Below, one piece after another: positions 15,885 to 24,468 of a DNA stretch of 64,000 nt. Each line of letters begins with the position of its first letter. Position 1 is the stretch's first letter. The position numbers and the translations under genes were made by a program. The stretch is taken from the NCBI GenBank assembly GCA_934513685.1, contig CAKSWY010000012.1, positions 1 to 64,000 of the forward strand, given 5' to 3'. A model generated the notes under the pieces. That model worked only from the letters and a program-made list of their open reading frames with translations. It was not told the DNA's origin and did no database searches. Origin of the DNA: an uncultured Oscillospiraceae bacterium. GTDB lineage: Bacteria > Bacillota > Clostridia > Oscillospirales > Ruminococcaceae.

Positions 15885-16961
15885 ATGACAAAACAGAACA
15901 CCGGCCGCCGGGGCGGCTTCTGGAAGGGGCTTGCCCTTTTCTTTGTGGGAATGCTGGTGCTGACAGCCGTGCTGTGTGCCCTGCTGTGGCAGGCCCTGAA
16001 AAAGTACGAGGCCGGCACCCCGGCCGCCGCCATGCGCCGTTATCTCACTCAGGTGCAGCAGCAGGAGTATGACCAGCTGTACGAGGCCTCCGGCTTCACC
16101 CCAACGGAATTTACCGGCAAAGAAGAATACATCGCCTACCTGAAAAGCCTATACGACGGCCAGGACCTGAGCCAGGCCACCTTCAACCAGCGCACCGGCG
16201 GGGCCGACGGGCAGCGCCTGTATGCGGTGATGGAAAACGGCAGCCCCTTTGCCACCCTGGACGTCTGGCAGACGGCTGAAAACGGCCCCTGGCAGGTGCG
16301 CACCCATCTGGACCTGGACGGCTGGTATGAGGTGCTTGCCCCCGAGGACACCGATGTGTGGGTCAACGGCGTGCTGCTGGCCCCGGATGAGGCCGACACC
16401 ACGCTGGCCCCTGCCTATGCCGGCCTGCCCGAGACCATTCCCGGCCCGCAGATGACCCTGTATCGGGTGACCGGCGTGCTGGGCGAGCCGGACGTGACGG
16501 CCGAAAGCGAAACCGGCAGCTGTGCCGTGGAACAGAGCGACCCGGAAGAGGGCGAGGACGCCCCCCTGGACGTCTACACGGTTCTGCTGAAGCCGGACAG
16601 GAAAACCGCCGAGACCTACACGGCCCTGGCCCAGCAGGCCGCCGAAACCTACGCCACCTTCATCTCGAAGGACACCGACCGCTCCGTCATGCTGGGCCAG
16701 CTGGTCTACGGCAGCGAGTTCCACAAGCGGGTGGCCTCCTACAACAACATCTGGTATGCCGAGCACACCAGCCATGAATTTGAGGATATGGAGATCACCG
16801 ACCTGCTCTGCTACGGCGAAAATGCCTTTACCTGCCACGTTTCGTTCACCTACAAGGTCAGCCGCAGCGGCGGGCGTGAGTATGAGTACCCCTCCCAGTA
16901 CGACATGGCCTTTTTGAAAACCGGCGGCCGCTGGAAGCTGGCCGACCTGGTGACGGAATAA
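15885..16961 (+). CDS. Membrane-anchored protein of unknown function, partner of the glycosidase
   Basis: This 358-residue protein has one N-terminal transmembrane helix (about residues 18-40) and an extracytoplasmic region that appears to hold two related alpha+beta modules: one with TPAAAMRRYLTQVQQQEYDQLY (44 onward), the other with AQQAAETYATFISKD (about 245) and ending GGRWKLADLV. This pattern resembles NTF2-like (SnoaL/DUF4878-type) domains, though I cannot confirm it. It is translated from GAGGAACC ten bases after the glycosidase stop, so the two are one operon and probably meet at the cell surface. Confidence 0.7.
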   Translation: MTKQNTGRRGGFWKGLALFFVGMLVLTAVLCALLWQALKKYEAGTPAAAMRRYLTQVQQQEYDQLYEASGFTPTEFTGKEEYIAYLKSLYDGQDLSQATFNQRTGGADGQRLYAVMENGSPFATLDVWQTAENGPWQVRTHLDLDGWYEVLAPEDTDVWVNGVLLAPDEADTTLAPAYAGLPETIPGPQMTLYRVTGVLGEPDVTAESETGSCAVEQSDPEEGEDAPLDVYTVLLKPDRKTAETYTALAQQAAETYATFISKDTDRSVMLGQLVYGSEFHKRVASYNNIWYAEHTSHEFEDMEITDLLCYGENAFTCHVSFTYKVSRSGGREYEYPSQYDMAFLKTGGRWKLADLVTE

Positions 16962-17009
16962 GCCGGATTTCCCAAACAATTTTGCAGCCATTCAGGCGCT
17001 TGCATGGCA

Positions 17010-17050
17010 AGACGGCCTGCCCTTTCCGAGAAAGGGCAGGCCGTCTTTTT
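17010..17050 (+). terminator. Terminator between convergent genes
   Basis: A 16-bp stem AGACGGCCTGCCCTTTC/GAAAGGGCAGGCCGTCT followed by five Ts; it closes the glycosidase operon. Confidence 0.92.
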
Positions 17051-17082
17051 GTTTGTTTTGATTGCCGCCGAAGGACCGCCGT

Positions 17083-18360
17083 TCAGCTCAGGGCCTCCAG
17101 ATCCAGCCGGTAATACTTCACCGGGCGGCCGCGCTGGCTCATGCCCCGCTTGTTGGCCGTCACCGCGCTGCCTGCGTCCGCCAGCTGGCTGAGGATGCGC
17201 GCGGCGCTGCGGGTGGTCAGATTCAGGATCTCCCCCATCTCCCGGGCGCACAGCACCACTTCCTTCTTGCCCTCAAAGGCTTCGACCAGCTGGTTCACAT
17301 ACCGGGCGGGCAGGCGGTACATCAGCTCCTGCGGGCGCTGCACCGCAATGGGCGTTCCGGTTCCTTCCTCGGCCAGAGGGCCAATCAGGTAGGCGTCCTC
17401 CGTCACCAGAAACGCCGACGAGGCCGGCTGGCCCAGGGCGTTTTTCAGCGCCCGGCTGGCCCCCCGGTGGGCGGCGATCACATCCTCGGCGCAGCCCCAG
17501 CCAATGGCAAAGGGGAAATCCAGCCGCTTTTTCAAAAAGGGCAGCAGGCGGCTGCTGGTGTACTGGCGGGTGGCCTCCCACAGGGTGGGGGCGCTCACGG
17601 TCAGCTCCACATTGGGGCCGTGGCGGTACACCAGAAACACCCCGCCCATCTGGCGGCTGGCCTGTTCGGCCGCCAGGGCCAGGTCCTCCAGCTGGCGGCC
17701 GCTGCTGCTGTGGGGGCGCAAAAGGCCAATGCCCGTGGCACCGCCCCGGGGGGCCTTTTCCTGCAGGCGCAGCAGCAGGCCGTAAAACGTATCCAGCATG
17801 GATTCCTTCGAGGGCAGCAGCAGCTTGTAGCGAATGCCCTCCTTCTGCAGCTGCTCCTCCATGCTGCCGAAGCGGCTGACGATCCAGTCGGCCTGGCCGC
17901 TCTGCCACAGTTCCCGGTAGCGGTTCAGGCCCTGGTTCCAATAATCGCCGTAGGGCACTGAGGGGTCGATCTCCTCCACAATGGAGGCCCCCTGCGGCCC
18001 CAGCACCGACTCAAAGTCCACCGGCTGATCCGGCTGGTCGAAGAACACCCGCGAAAAATCCACCCCCGGCTCCTGAATGGCCAGCTGGGCAATCACCCGG
18101 AAGTAATCCCGGTCCGCAATATTAAAGAAGGCGCAGGGCTTGGGAATGCTGCCCACCCGCTCCAGCAGAGTGTTGTAGGTGTACGAGCCGCCGAACAGCA
18201 GCGCATCGAACTGGTTCACGTTCTGCTGGTAGATGTAAACCAGATTGTCGTTGGAGGTGTAGGTGAGAAAGGTGACGTTGCACTGCTCCTGCATCTGGGG
18301 GGCGATCTCCATGATGTTCTTCAGGGAGGCAGCCACCGCAATGATCCCGATGGAATACAT
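17083..18360 (-). CDS. Transcriptional regulator with C-terminal winged helix, likely controlling the M20/transporter operon
   Basis: This 425-residue protein has three visible parts: an N-terminal alpha/beta sensor-like domain (residues 1-200) beginning MYSIGIIAVAASL, similar in character to PrpR-type or response-sensing domains; a central part (about 225-330) with FPFAIGWGCAEDVIAAHRG, resembling a degenerate GGDEF/cyclase fold; and a C-terminal winged helix-turn-helix (about 365-415) containing LTTRSAARILSQL and the basic wing RGRPVKYYR. AAGGAG precedes the ATG at 18360. It is transcribed divergently from the M20 amidohydrolase gene, the usual layout of a local regulator and its target. Domain naming is tentative. 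Confidence 0.65.
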   Translation of the reverse strand: MYSIGIIAVAASLKNIMEIAPQMQEQCNVTFLTYTSNDNLVYIYQQNVNQFDALLFGGSYTYNTLLERVGSIPKPCAFFNIADRDYFRVIAQLAIQEPGVDFSRVFFDQPDQPVDFESVLGPQGASIVEEIDPSVPYGDYWNQGLNRYRELWQSGQADWIVSRFGSMEEQLQKEGIRYKLLLPSKESMLDTFYGLLLRLQEKAPRGGATGIGLLRPHSSSGRQLEDLALAAEQASRQMGGVFLVYRHGPNVELTVSAPTLWEATRQYTSSRLLPFLKKRLDFPFAIGWGCAEDVIAAHRGASRALKNALGQPASSAFLVTEDAYLIGPLAEEGTGTPIAVQRPQELMYRLPARYVNQLVEAFEGKKEVVLCAREMGEILNLTTRSAARILSQLADAGSAVTANKRGMSQRGRPVKYYRLDLEALS

Positions 18361-18478
18361 GAGTTCTCCTTTTCCGTCTTGTATGCAGCCTTGCTGAACA
18401 GGCTGCTGATTTTTGGTCATCCGACAAGGGACCGTTCCCGGCCGTTTTTTGATCGGTCTGGGGCTTTATCTGTCTTTT

Positions 18479-18507
18479 ATTATAACAAGGCCGTGGGGTT
18501 TGGGCAA
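18479..18507 (-). promoter_or_regulatory. Promoter of the divergent regulator
   Basis: TTGCCC (18502-18507) and TATAAT (18479-18484) with a 17-base spacer on the minus strand. Confidence 0.7.
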
Positions 18508-18706
18508 TGCAGCTTTTGTCTCAAACTTCGTCTTAAATTTTGTTCAAGCTGTCATTCGTTTCGTTATCTTCACCAGCAAAGCGGTCGTGTGTTTGTGGTA
18601 TTCTACAAAATTCTTCCGGCTTCCTCAGAATTTCTCAAATTCCCCTTGACTTTTTCTCTATTTTGCAGTCAAATAAGGTCATAGCAAGAAATCAAGTCTA
18701 AAATAT

Positions 18707-18734
18707 CCAAAATAGTTTCCAAAATAGATTTTGG
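18707..18734. promoter_or_regulatory. Candidate operator upstream of the M20 gene
   Basis: CCAAAATAG occurs twice in direct repeat, 12 bp apart (18707-18715 and 18719-18727), and the second copy is half of a perfect dyad CCAAAAT-AG-ATTTTGG (18719-18734). It lies 60-90 bases before the start of the amidohydrolase, in the divergent intergenic region (18361-18794). The +strand promoter is not clear; TTGACT near 18648 is a candidate -35. Confidence 0.6.
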
Positions 18735-18794
18735 GCTTTGTGTAAGAACGGAAACAGGAATTTGAACCCTCATTGCCAAAAAGGAGACCGCATC

Positions 18795-20228
18795 ATGACC
18801 AAATCCGAAGCCATTGCCGCTGTCGGCCGGGAACAGGCACGCCTGACCCAGCTCAGCGACGCCATCTGGGATCACCCGCAGGTCAAGTACCAGGAGACCT
18901 TCGCCGCTGGGCTGCTCAGCGATTTTCTGCGTGAAGAGGGCTTCACCGTAGAAACGGGCGTCGCAGGCATCCCCACCGCCTTCTGTGCCAGCTACGGCAG
19001 CGGCGCGCCGGTCATCGGCCTTCTGGCCGAATACGATGCGCTGGAAGGCATGAGCCAGGCGGCCGAGGCCACCACCCGCCAGCCGGTGGTAAAAGGCGCC
19101 CCCGGCCACGGCTGCGGCCACAATCTGCTGGGTGTCGGCGTCGTGGGCGCGGCCCTGGCCGTGCGGGACTATCTGAAGGGCGGGGCCAAGGGAACGCTCA
19201 AGCTCTTCGGCTGCCCGGCCGAGGAGGGCGGCTCCGGCAAGACCTTCATGGCCCGCGAGGGCGTGTTTGACGGCACCGACATTGCCCTCACCTGGCACCC
19301 GGGCGACACCAACGATGTGGCCTGCGGCAGCAACCTGGCCAACTGCCAGGTGCTGTATCGGTTCCACGGCAAGGCGGCCCACGCCGCCATCTGCCCCGAG
19401 CTGGGCCGCAGCGCCCTGGACGCGGTGGAGCTGCTGAACGTGGGCGTGCAGTTTTTGCGGGAGCATATGCCCTCCGACTGCCGGGTGCATTACGCCATCA
19501 CCAACGCGGGCGGTGCCTCGCCCAACGTGGTGCAGGCCGAGGCCGAGGTGATGTACCTGATGCGTGCCCCTCAGCTGACCCAGGCGCGGAACCTGAACCA
19601 GCGGGTGGACGACATCGCCCGCGGCGCGGCCCTGATGACCGGCACCACCCTGGAGATCCAGTTCATCAAGGCGGTCTCCAACGTGCTGCCCAACAAGGTG
19701 CTGGGCAAACAGCTGCAAAAGAATTTCGACGAGCTGGGCGCGGCCCAGTACGACGATGCCGACCGGGCCCTGGCCGCCGCCATGCGGGACACCATGGACC
19801 AGAAGGACGACTACTACACCATGCTGGTGAACGACATTGAGGACGACGCCCTTCGGGAAGCGCTGCTGGCCCACGCCAACGACCCCATCTACGAAGCGGT
19901 TCTGCCCTACGCCAGCCGCGAGACCTCCTCCATGGCTTCGTCCGACGTGGGCGACGTGAGCTGGGTCTGCCCCACCGCGCAGATCTCCGCCGCCACCATG
20001 CCCGCCGGCACGGGAATGCACTCCTGGCAGGAGGTGGCCGTCGGCAAGAGCAGCATGGCCCACAAGGGAATGCTGCAGGCCGCCCGCATTCTGGCCGCCA
20101 CCGCCATTGACGCACTGGACGACCCGGACCTGATCGCCCGGGCCAAGGCCGAAAAGGAACGCCGCACCGGCGGCCAGCCCTATATCTGCCCAATTCCTGC
20201 GGGGGTGGCCCCGCAGATGCAGGGATGA
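18795..20228 (+). CDS. M20-family amidohydrolase, AbgB-like (p-aminobenzoyl-glutamate hydrolase subunit type)
   Basis: This 477-residue M20 peptidase-family protein has the metal and catalytic blocks LLAEYDALEGM, GHGCGHNLLG, GCPAEEGGSGKT and LTWHPGD, and the dimerisation/lid insert of the M20D group (FHGKAAHAAICPELGRSALDAVE). The insert and the late SDVGDVSWVCPT block match AbgB-like proteins, which split p-aminobenzoyl-glutamate, a folate breakdown product; related members hydrolyse other N-acyl amino acids. AAGGAG fixes the ATG at 18795. It shares an operon with the SLC13-type permease 165 bases downstream and lies divergent from a regulator. Confidence 0.87.
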   Translation: MTKSEAIAAVGREQARLTQLSDAIWDHPQVKYQETFAAGLLSDFLREEGFTVETGVAGIPTAFCASYGSGAPVIGLLAEYDALEGMSQAAEATTRQPVVKGAPGHGCGHNLLGVGVVGAALAVRDYLKGGAKGTLKLFGCPAEEGGSGKTFMAREGVFDGTDIALTWHPGDTNDVACGSNLANCQVLYRFHGKAAHAAICPELGRSALDAVELLNVGVQFLREHMPSDCRVHYAITNAGGASPNVVQAEAEVMYLMRAPQLTQARNLNQRVDDIARGAALMTGTTLEIQFIKAVSNVLPNKVLGKQLQKNFDELGAAQYDDADRALAAAMRDTMDQKDDYYTMLVNDIEDDALREALLAHANDPIYEAVLPYASRETSSMASSDVGDVSWVCPTAQISAATMPAGTGMHSWQEVAVGKSSMAHKGMLQAARILAATAIDALDDPDLIARAKAEKERRTGGQPYICPIPAGVAPQMQG

Positions 20229-20392
20229 CCCCAACGCATAAACGCAAAGTTTTTTCACAAACGGAGGTGACGTTACACAACAGGCCGCATCGGCTGCCGC
20301 TGCGGGGCAGCCGACAAGAAAGGGAGATGCAGCCTGCCCGGGGCAGCCCCGCCGGGCAAACCACATTCCGCAGCCTCAGAAAGGAGTAAACC

Positions 20393-21679
20393 ATGCAAAT
20401 CACGATCTGTCTGCTGGTGTTCCTGTTTATGGTCATCAGCTTCAGTATGAACAAGATCCCCATGGCACTTACCTCGATGATCGGTATGCTGGTGCTGGTC
20501 ATCAGCGGCTGTGTGGATTCCAAAACCGCCCTGGGCAACATCGGCAGCAACACCGTTATCACCATGATCGCGATGTTCGTCATCGCCGCCGGCCTGAACC
20601 GCACCCAGATGGTGCATCACCTGTCCAAGATGGTGTACAAGGTCACCAAAGGCTCCTTCACCAAGGTGCTGGCCGGTTATGTGCTGGTTACCTTCGCGCT
20701 GGGCCAGTTCATCCCCAGCATCACCGCCCTGTTTGCGCTGGTCTGCCCGCTGGTGGTCAGCATGTGCGAAGAGATGGACATCAGCCCCTCCAAGATGATG
20801 TACTCCATCGGCCTGGTGGCGGTTGCAGGTTCCTTCACCATCTCCCCCATCGGCCCCTACGCCGCCAGCTTCATTGAGGACAACGGCTACCTGACCGAGT
20901 ACGGTATCACCGATTATGCCTTCACCATGTTCACCGAGATGAGCATCAAGGTGCCTGTGGTCCTCTTCGTTCTGGTCTGGGCCATCTTCTTTGCCCCCAA
21001 GTTTGCCCCCGATAAGCCCGTTATGCCCCTCAAGTCCACCGAAGGCCGCAAGCGCGCTCAGCGCGAGCCTCTGGGCCCCGTGCAGGAAGTTCTGGGCTAC
21101 GCCGTGTTCGCCATTGTGATCGTCTGCCTGATTTTCCAGTCCTTCGGTCTGCCTTCCTGGGTCATCCCCACCGTGGGCGCCTGTGTGCTGGTGTTCTCCG
21201 GCGTTCTGAGTGAAAAAGAAGCCATCGACAACATGGGCCTGGACATCATCATGCTGTACGTGGGCGTGGTTACCCTGGGCAGTGCCTTCGGAAACACTGG
21301 CGCCGGCGAGCTGGTGGGCGACACCGTGGCCAGTCTGCTGTCCGTCACGCACAACAGCTACGTCATCGGCGCGATCTTCTTCATCGCCGCCTTCGTGATG
21401 ACCTCCGTTCTGTACAACCGCGCCGTGAGTAAGATCCTGGTTCCCCTGGTCATCCTGACCGCCATGTCCATGAACTGCGATCCCCGCGGCCTGATGGAGA
21501 TGTGCTACATCGGTTCCATGTGTTCCGTTGTCACCCCCATGGCCACCTCCGTGGTTCCCATGATGATGGGCGCCGGCGGCTACGACCAGAAGGCCCTGCT
21601 GAAGATGGGTTGGATCCCCTCCATCGTGATGGGCATCATCGCCGTGGGCGTTGGCATGACCCTGTACCCCTGCTACTGA
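20393..21679 (+). CDS. SLC13/DASS-type anion permease
   Basis: This 428-residue protein has about eleven transmembrane helices in two repeats, each beginning with a re-entrant Ser/Asn-Thr type loop (GSNTVITMIAMF near 52 and NTGAGELVGDTVASLL near 305), as in the DASS/ArsB/CitMHS superfamily of dicarboxylate and anion transporters. AAAGGAG lies before the ATG. It follows the M20 amidohydrolase, so it probably imports that enzyme's substrate or exports a product. The 165-base gap contains no terminator I can see. Substrate unknown. Confidence 0.83.
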   Translation: MQITICLLVFLFMVISFSMNKIPMALTSMIGMLVLVISGCVDSKTALGNIGSNTVITMIAMFVIAAGLNRTQMVHHLSKMVYKVTKGSFTKVLAGYVLVTFALGQFIPSITALFALVCPLVVSMCEEMDISPSKMMYSIGLVAVAGSFTISPIGPYAASFIEDNGYLTEYGITDYAFTMFTEMSIKVPVVLFVLVWAIFFAPKFAPDKPVMPLKSTEGRKRAQREPLGPVQEVLGYAVFAIVIVCLIFQSFGLPSWVIPTVGACVLVFSGVLSEKEAIDNMGLDIIMLYVGVVTLGSAFGNTGAGELVGDTVASLLSVTHNSYVIGAIFFIAAFVMTSVLYNRAVSKILVPLVILTAMSMNCDPRGLMEMCYIGSMCSVVTPMATSVVPMMMGAGGYDQKALLKMGWIPSIVMGIIAVGVGMTLYPCY

Positions 21680-21742
21680 TCGCCTGACTCTAAGCGTTCT
21701 TTCTCAAGGTTTTCCTCTTATAAAGTTTCTCTCTCATACAAA

Positions 21743-21789
21743 CAGCGCCGCCGCGCATTCCGGTTTTGGAATGTGCGGCGGCGCTGTTT
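21743..21789 (+). terminator. Terminator of the M20/permease operon
   Basis: CAGCGCCGCCGC...GCGGCGGCGCTG stem with a GGTTTT loop, followed by TTTT. Confidence 0.88.
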
Positions 21790-21845
21790 TGCATCAAGCT
21801 GGTTTGCTGTTTTTGCCCGAGCGTGGGCGTGCAGGGGCAGACCGC

Positions 21846-22286
21846 TCAGCGGCCCAGCAACTCTTCGGCCCGGCTCTCGCCCACCACCTGAATGCCGTTG
21901 GCTTTCAGCAGCTGGGCGGTCACGCCGTCCCCCGGGATCACCGTGCCGGTGAAGGTACCATCGTAGACGGCTCCGCTGCCGCAGCTGGGGCTGCGCTCCT
22001 TCAGGATGGCGGCGGTGCAGCCGTAAAGTTTCGCCAGGGCCAGAGCCGCCTGCGCGCCCCGCTCGTACTGGGCGGTCACGTCCTCACCGGTGCGGCTGAG
22101 CACCCGGTCCCCCACCCGCTCACTGGGCTGGCGGGGAATGGCCAGCCCGCCCAGGCACTCCGGACAGACCGGAATGAGGGTATGCCGCCCCGCCTGGACC
22201 GCCTGAATCACCGCCGGGCAGGGGTTTGACCCGCCGCTGTATTTGCACCGGATGCCCAGCAGGCACTCGCTTACCAGAATGTTCAT
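21846..22286 (-). CDS. DUF523 family protein (TudS-like desulfidase candidate)
   Basis: This 146-residue single-domain protein has the DUF523 marks: SECLLGIRCKYSGG at the start (Cys8, Cys14), PVCPECLGGLAIPR around 39-52 and LKERSPSCGSG near 96-106. Members of this family such as TudS bind a [4Fe-4S] cluster through three cysteines and remove sulfur from thiouracil-type bases. The cysteines in CLLG, CPE and PSCG fit that arrangement. It lacks the DUF1722 domain of the longer TudS forms. It is a lone gene next to a cluster of dispersed repeats. Confidence 0.8.
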   Translation of the reverse strand: MNILVSECLLGIRCKYSGGSNPCPAVIQAVQAGRHTLIPVCPECLGGLAIPRQPSERVGDRVLSRTGEDVTAQYERGAQAALALAKLYGCTAAILKERSPSCGSGAVYDGTFTGTVIPGDGVTAQLLKANGIQVVGESRAEELLGR

Positions 22287-22369
22287 GGGGTGGCCGTTCC
22301 TTTCTGATTAGGAGGATTTGCTTTCTGCCGCGGAGGGTTTGGCTTCCCGCCGCCGCTGTTTTTTACCGC

Positions 22370-22480
22370 AAAGATTCTGCTCCCCGCCGCGCCAGAGGCT
22401 TCCCCTCGAGGGGAAGCTGTCGCGCAAGCGACTGATGAGGTGGCATCTTATGTTTGCGGTCGGCTTACGGCGGTGACACG
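22370..22480 (+). repeat. Dispersed structured repeat, copy A
   Basis: It contains a 20-bp palindrome GCTTCCCCTCGAGGGGAAGC (22398-22417), a second hairpin GTCGC-GCAA-GCGAC (22419-22432), then TGATGAGGTGGCA and a tail with GGCTTACGGCGGTGAC. Copies B-F share this layout. The whole 22287-22754 gap consists of copies A, B and C plus spacers; I see no gene in it. Confidence 0.85.
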
Positions 22481-22560
22481 TACTGCAAATGATATGGATG
22501 ATACGGCACTTTTAATGTGGCATTTTGCGCCGCCATTCCGTTCGGACAAAGATTCGCGTT

Positions 22561-22622
22561 CCACCTCATCCGTCACGGCTCACGCCGTGCCACCTTCCCC
22601 TCAAGGGGAAGGCTTCTGCTGC
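22561..22622 (-). repeat. Dispersed structured repeat, copy B (inverted)
   Basis: It is read in reverse relative to A and C: CCACCTCATCCG at the start, second hairpin CACGGC-TCAC-GCCGTG (22574-22589; sense loop GTGA), palindrome CCTTCCCCTCAAGGGGAAGG (22593-22612). Confidence 0.82.
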
Positions 22623-22730
22623 GAAGGTTCTGCTTCCCGCCACGACAGAGGCTTCCCCTTGAGGGGAAGCTGTCGCGCAAGCGACTGATGAGGTGGCATC
22701 TTATGTTTGCGGCCGGCTCACGGCAGTAAT
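22623..22730 (+). repeat. Dispersed structured repeat, copy C
   Basis: Nearly identical to copy A over about 105 bases, including the upstream TTCTGCTTCCCGCC segment, with GCTTCCCCTTGAGGGGAAGC (22651-22670) and GTCGC-GCAA-GCGAC. It ends 25 bases from the stop codon of the flippase gene. Confidence 0.85.
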
Positions 22731-22754
22731 GAACGATATGGCCGATACGGCACT

Positions 22755-24173
22755 TCACGCCGCCCGGCGCTTTTTCACCTTCTGAAGCAGGTGCAGCGCC
22801 ATGCCCACGGTGCCGCGCACGTTGAACAGGCACACCGCCGCCGTCAGCACCGTGACGATGGGCACCCAGTACTTGCCCTGGCCCAGAATCACCACGGTCT
22901 CCAGAATCAGCAGCGCCAGGTTGATGAGGATGCGCAGGGGGTAGAACTCCACCCGCAGCAGCCCGCGGGTGTTGATGCACCGCAGAATAAACACCACCAT
23001 GTAGCTGATGAGGCTGGCGTAGGTCGCGCCCATGCTGCCCCAGCGCAGGATGAAGAAGTAGTTCAGCACGCAGTTGGTCACCGCGCCGGTGAGCATGGTG
23101 TACAGCGCCAGCGTGCTGCGCTTTTCCACCATGTAAATGCTGTTTAGGAACTGGTTGAAGCAGCTGAACACCGTGGCAATGGTCAGCACCGGCACAAACT
23201 GCCAGGCGGTGAAGAAGTTCTCGCGGAAAATGCGCATCAGCGGCTGGCACAGCCAGATGATGCCCGCCGCACAGCTGAACATCACACACTGGTAGATATA
23301 GAACACCTTGCTGAAAAAGGCCTCTCGCCCCTTCTGCTCGGTCACGGCGGAGAGCTGCCACGCCTCATAGAAGATTGTGCCCAGCGTGACCAGAATGGTG
23401 GGCAGGAAGTAGCCGGTGCCCAGCAGGCCCGACCAGTAGTTGCCGCTTTCGCCCATCAGGCCCTTGACGAAGAACAGGTCGCTGGCGTTGATGACCCAGA
23501 AGCTGATCTGGGCCGGAATCAGGGGGATGGAGTAGCGGAGCATCTGCACCAGCAGCTTTTTGTTGAAGTGGCTGAAGTCCACATAATGGGCCACGTTGCC
23601 CACAATGAACATGAACACGGTGCTGGTGGCGTCGCCGCAAATGATGGCCAGCAGGTAGCCCTTCGCGCCCAGGTCAAACCCAAGCAGAAAGACCACGTTG
23701 TACAGCAGCGTTGCCGCCGAACAGAGAATGCCGTCCACCGCCACCAGGCGGTTCAGCTGGCGGCAGCGCACCAGCTGGCTGGTGAGGGTACGCAGGCAGC
23801 TCATCAGCACGTAGATGTATAGATAGACGGCATAGTCGGTAAAGATCGGCACCAGCTTCAAAAGCGGATAGAACAGCAGCATCAGAATGAAGCCGCCGAA
23901 CACCGCGGCCAGGCCGCAGGTGTACACCTGGCGGCGGCTGTAATTCTTGTCCAGGCCAAAGCGCAGCACGGCATAGCTAATGCCCAGGCCCACCAGCGGA
24001 ATGAGCAGGTTTGCACACTGGCTGGTCAGCTTGGTAATACCCACTTCCTCCACCTCGCGCATGGCGTAGGTGATGAAGGGTTGAATAAACAGGGTAAGCA
24101 GCTTGCCTGAAAAGCTGCTGATGGCAAACAGCACGGTGTTGCTGGCCAGTTTTTTATAGCGGTTTTCTTCCAA
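22755..24173 (-). CDS. Oligosaccharide flippase (MOP/PST family, Wzx-like)
   Basis: This 472-residue protein has about fourteen transmembrane helices and the N-terminal pattern of polysaccharide flippases (NTVLFAISSFSGKLLTLFIQP). Such proteins turn lipid-linked sugars to the outer face of the membrane for capsule or wall polymers. A TTG start at 24173 is chosen because AGGAGGG sits seven bases before it and the alignment-like N-terminus (EENRYKKLASNTV) begins there; the frame is open further to 24251 without a ribosome site. No glycosyltransferases are adjacent, so it acts with genes elsewhere. Confidence 0.82.
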   Translation of the reverse strand: MEENRYKKLASNTVLFAISSFSGKLLTLFIQPFITYAMREVEEVGITKLTSQCANLLIPLVGLGISYAVLRFGLDKNYSRRQVYTCGLAAVFGGFILMLLFYPLLKLVPIFTDYAVYLYIYVLMSCLRTLTSQLVRCRQLNRLVAVDGILCSAATLLYNVVFLLGFDLGAKGYLLAIICGDATSTVFMFIVGNVAHYVDFSHFNKKLLVQMLRYSIPLIPAQISFWVINASDLFFVKGLMGESGNYWSGLLGTGYFLPTILVTLGTIFYEAWQLSAVTEQKGREAFFSKVFYIYQCVMFSCAAGIIWLCQPLMRIFRENFFTAWQFVPVLTIATVFSCFNQFLNSIYMVEKRSTLALYTMLTGAVTNCVLNYFFILRWGSMGATYASLISYMVVFILRCINTRGLLRVEFYPLRILINLALLILETVVILGQGKYWVPIVTVLTAAVCLFNVRGTVGMALHLLQKVKKRRAA

Positions 24174-24366
24174 AATTCGGCCCTCCTGCGGCCAGGCAGG
24201 GCGGCAAAGGGCTGCCGCCGCACGGTTTCTCGTTCCCGGTGGGCTCCGCACCCGGTGCAGGCCCCCATTTTTCGGCTCATTTTCGTAAAAAGCGCGTCAA
24301 GTCAAAATCACAACAATTATAGCATGCCCCACAGCAAAATGGTAGCGCTGTGCAGCCGCTTTTTTC

Positions 24367-24395
24367 TTGCCCGCCGTCCCCTTTCGTGTTACAAT
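24367..24395 (+). promoter_or_regulatory. Promoter of the HAD phosphatase gene
   Basis: TTGCCC (24367-24372), 17-base spacer, TACAAT (24390-24395). Confidence 0.7.
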
Positions 24396-24468
24396 AAGCG
24401 AGGCATTGCGGCAGTTTGAACGCCGCAGCATTTTATCCACCCAACCCAAAGAAATGAGGCACCCCTTT

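Noticed and set aside
22370..22730. A CRISPR array
   Set aside because: Only three repeat units, in mixed orientation with unequal spacing, and the same element is scattered elsewhere in the window.
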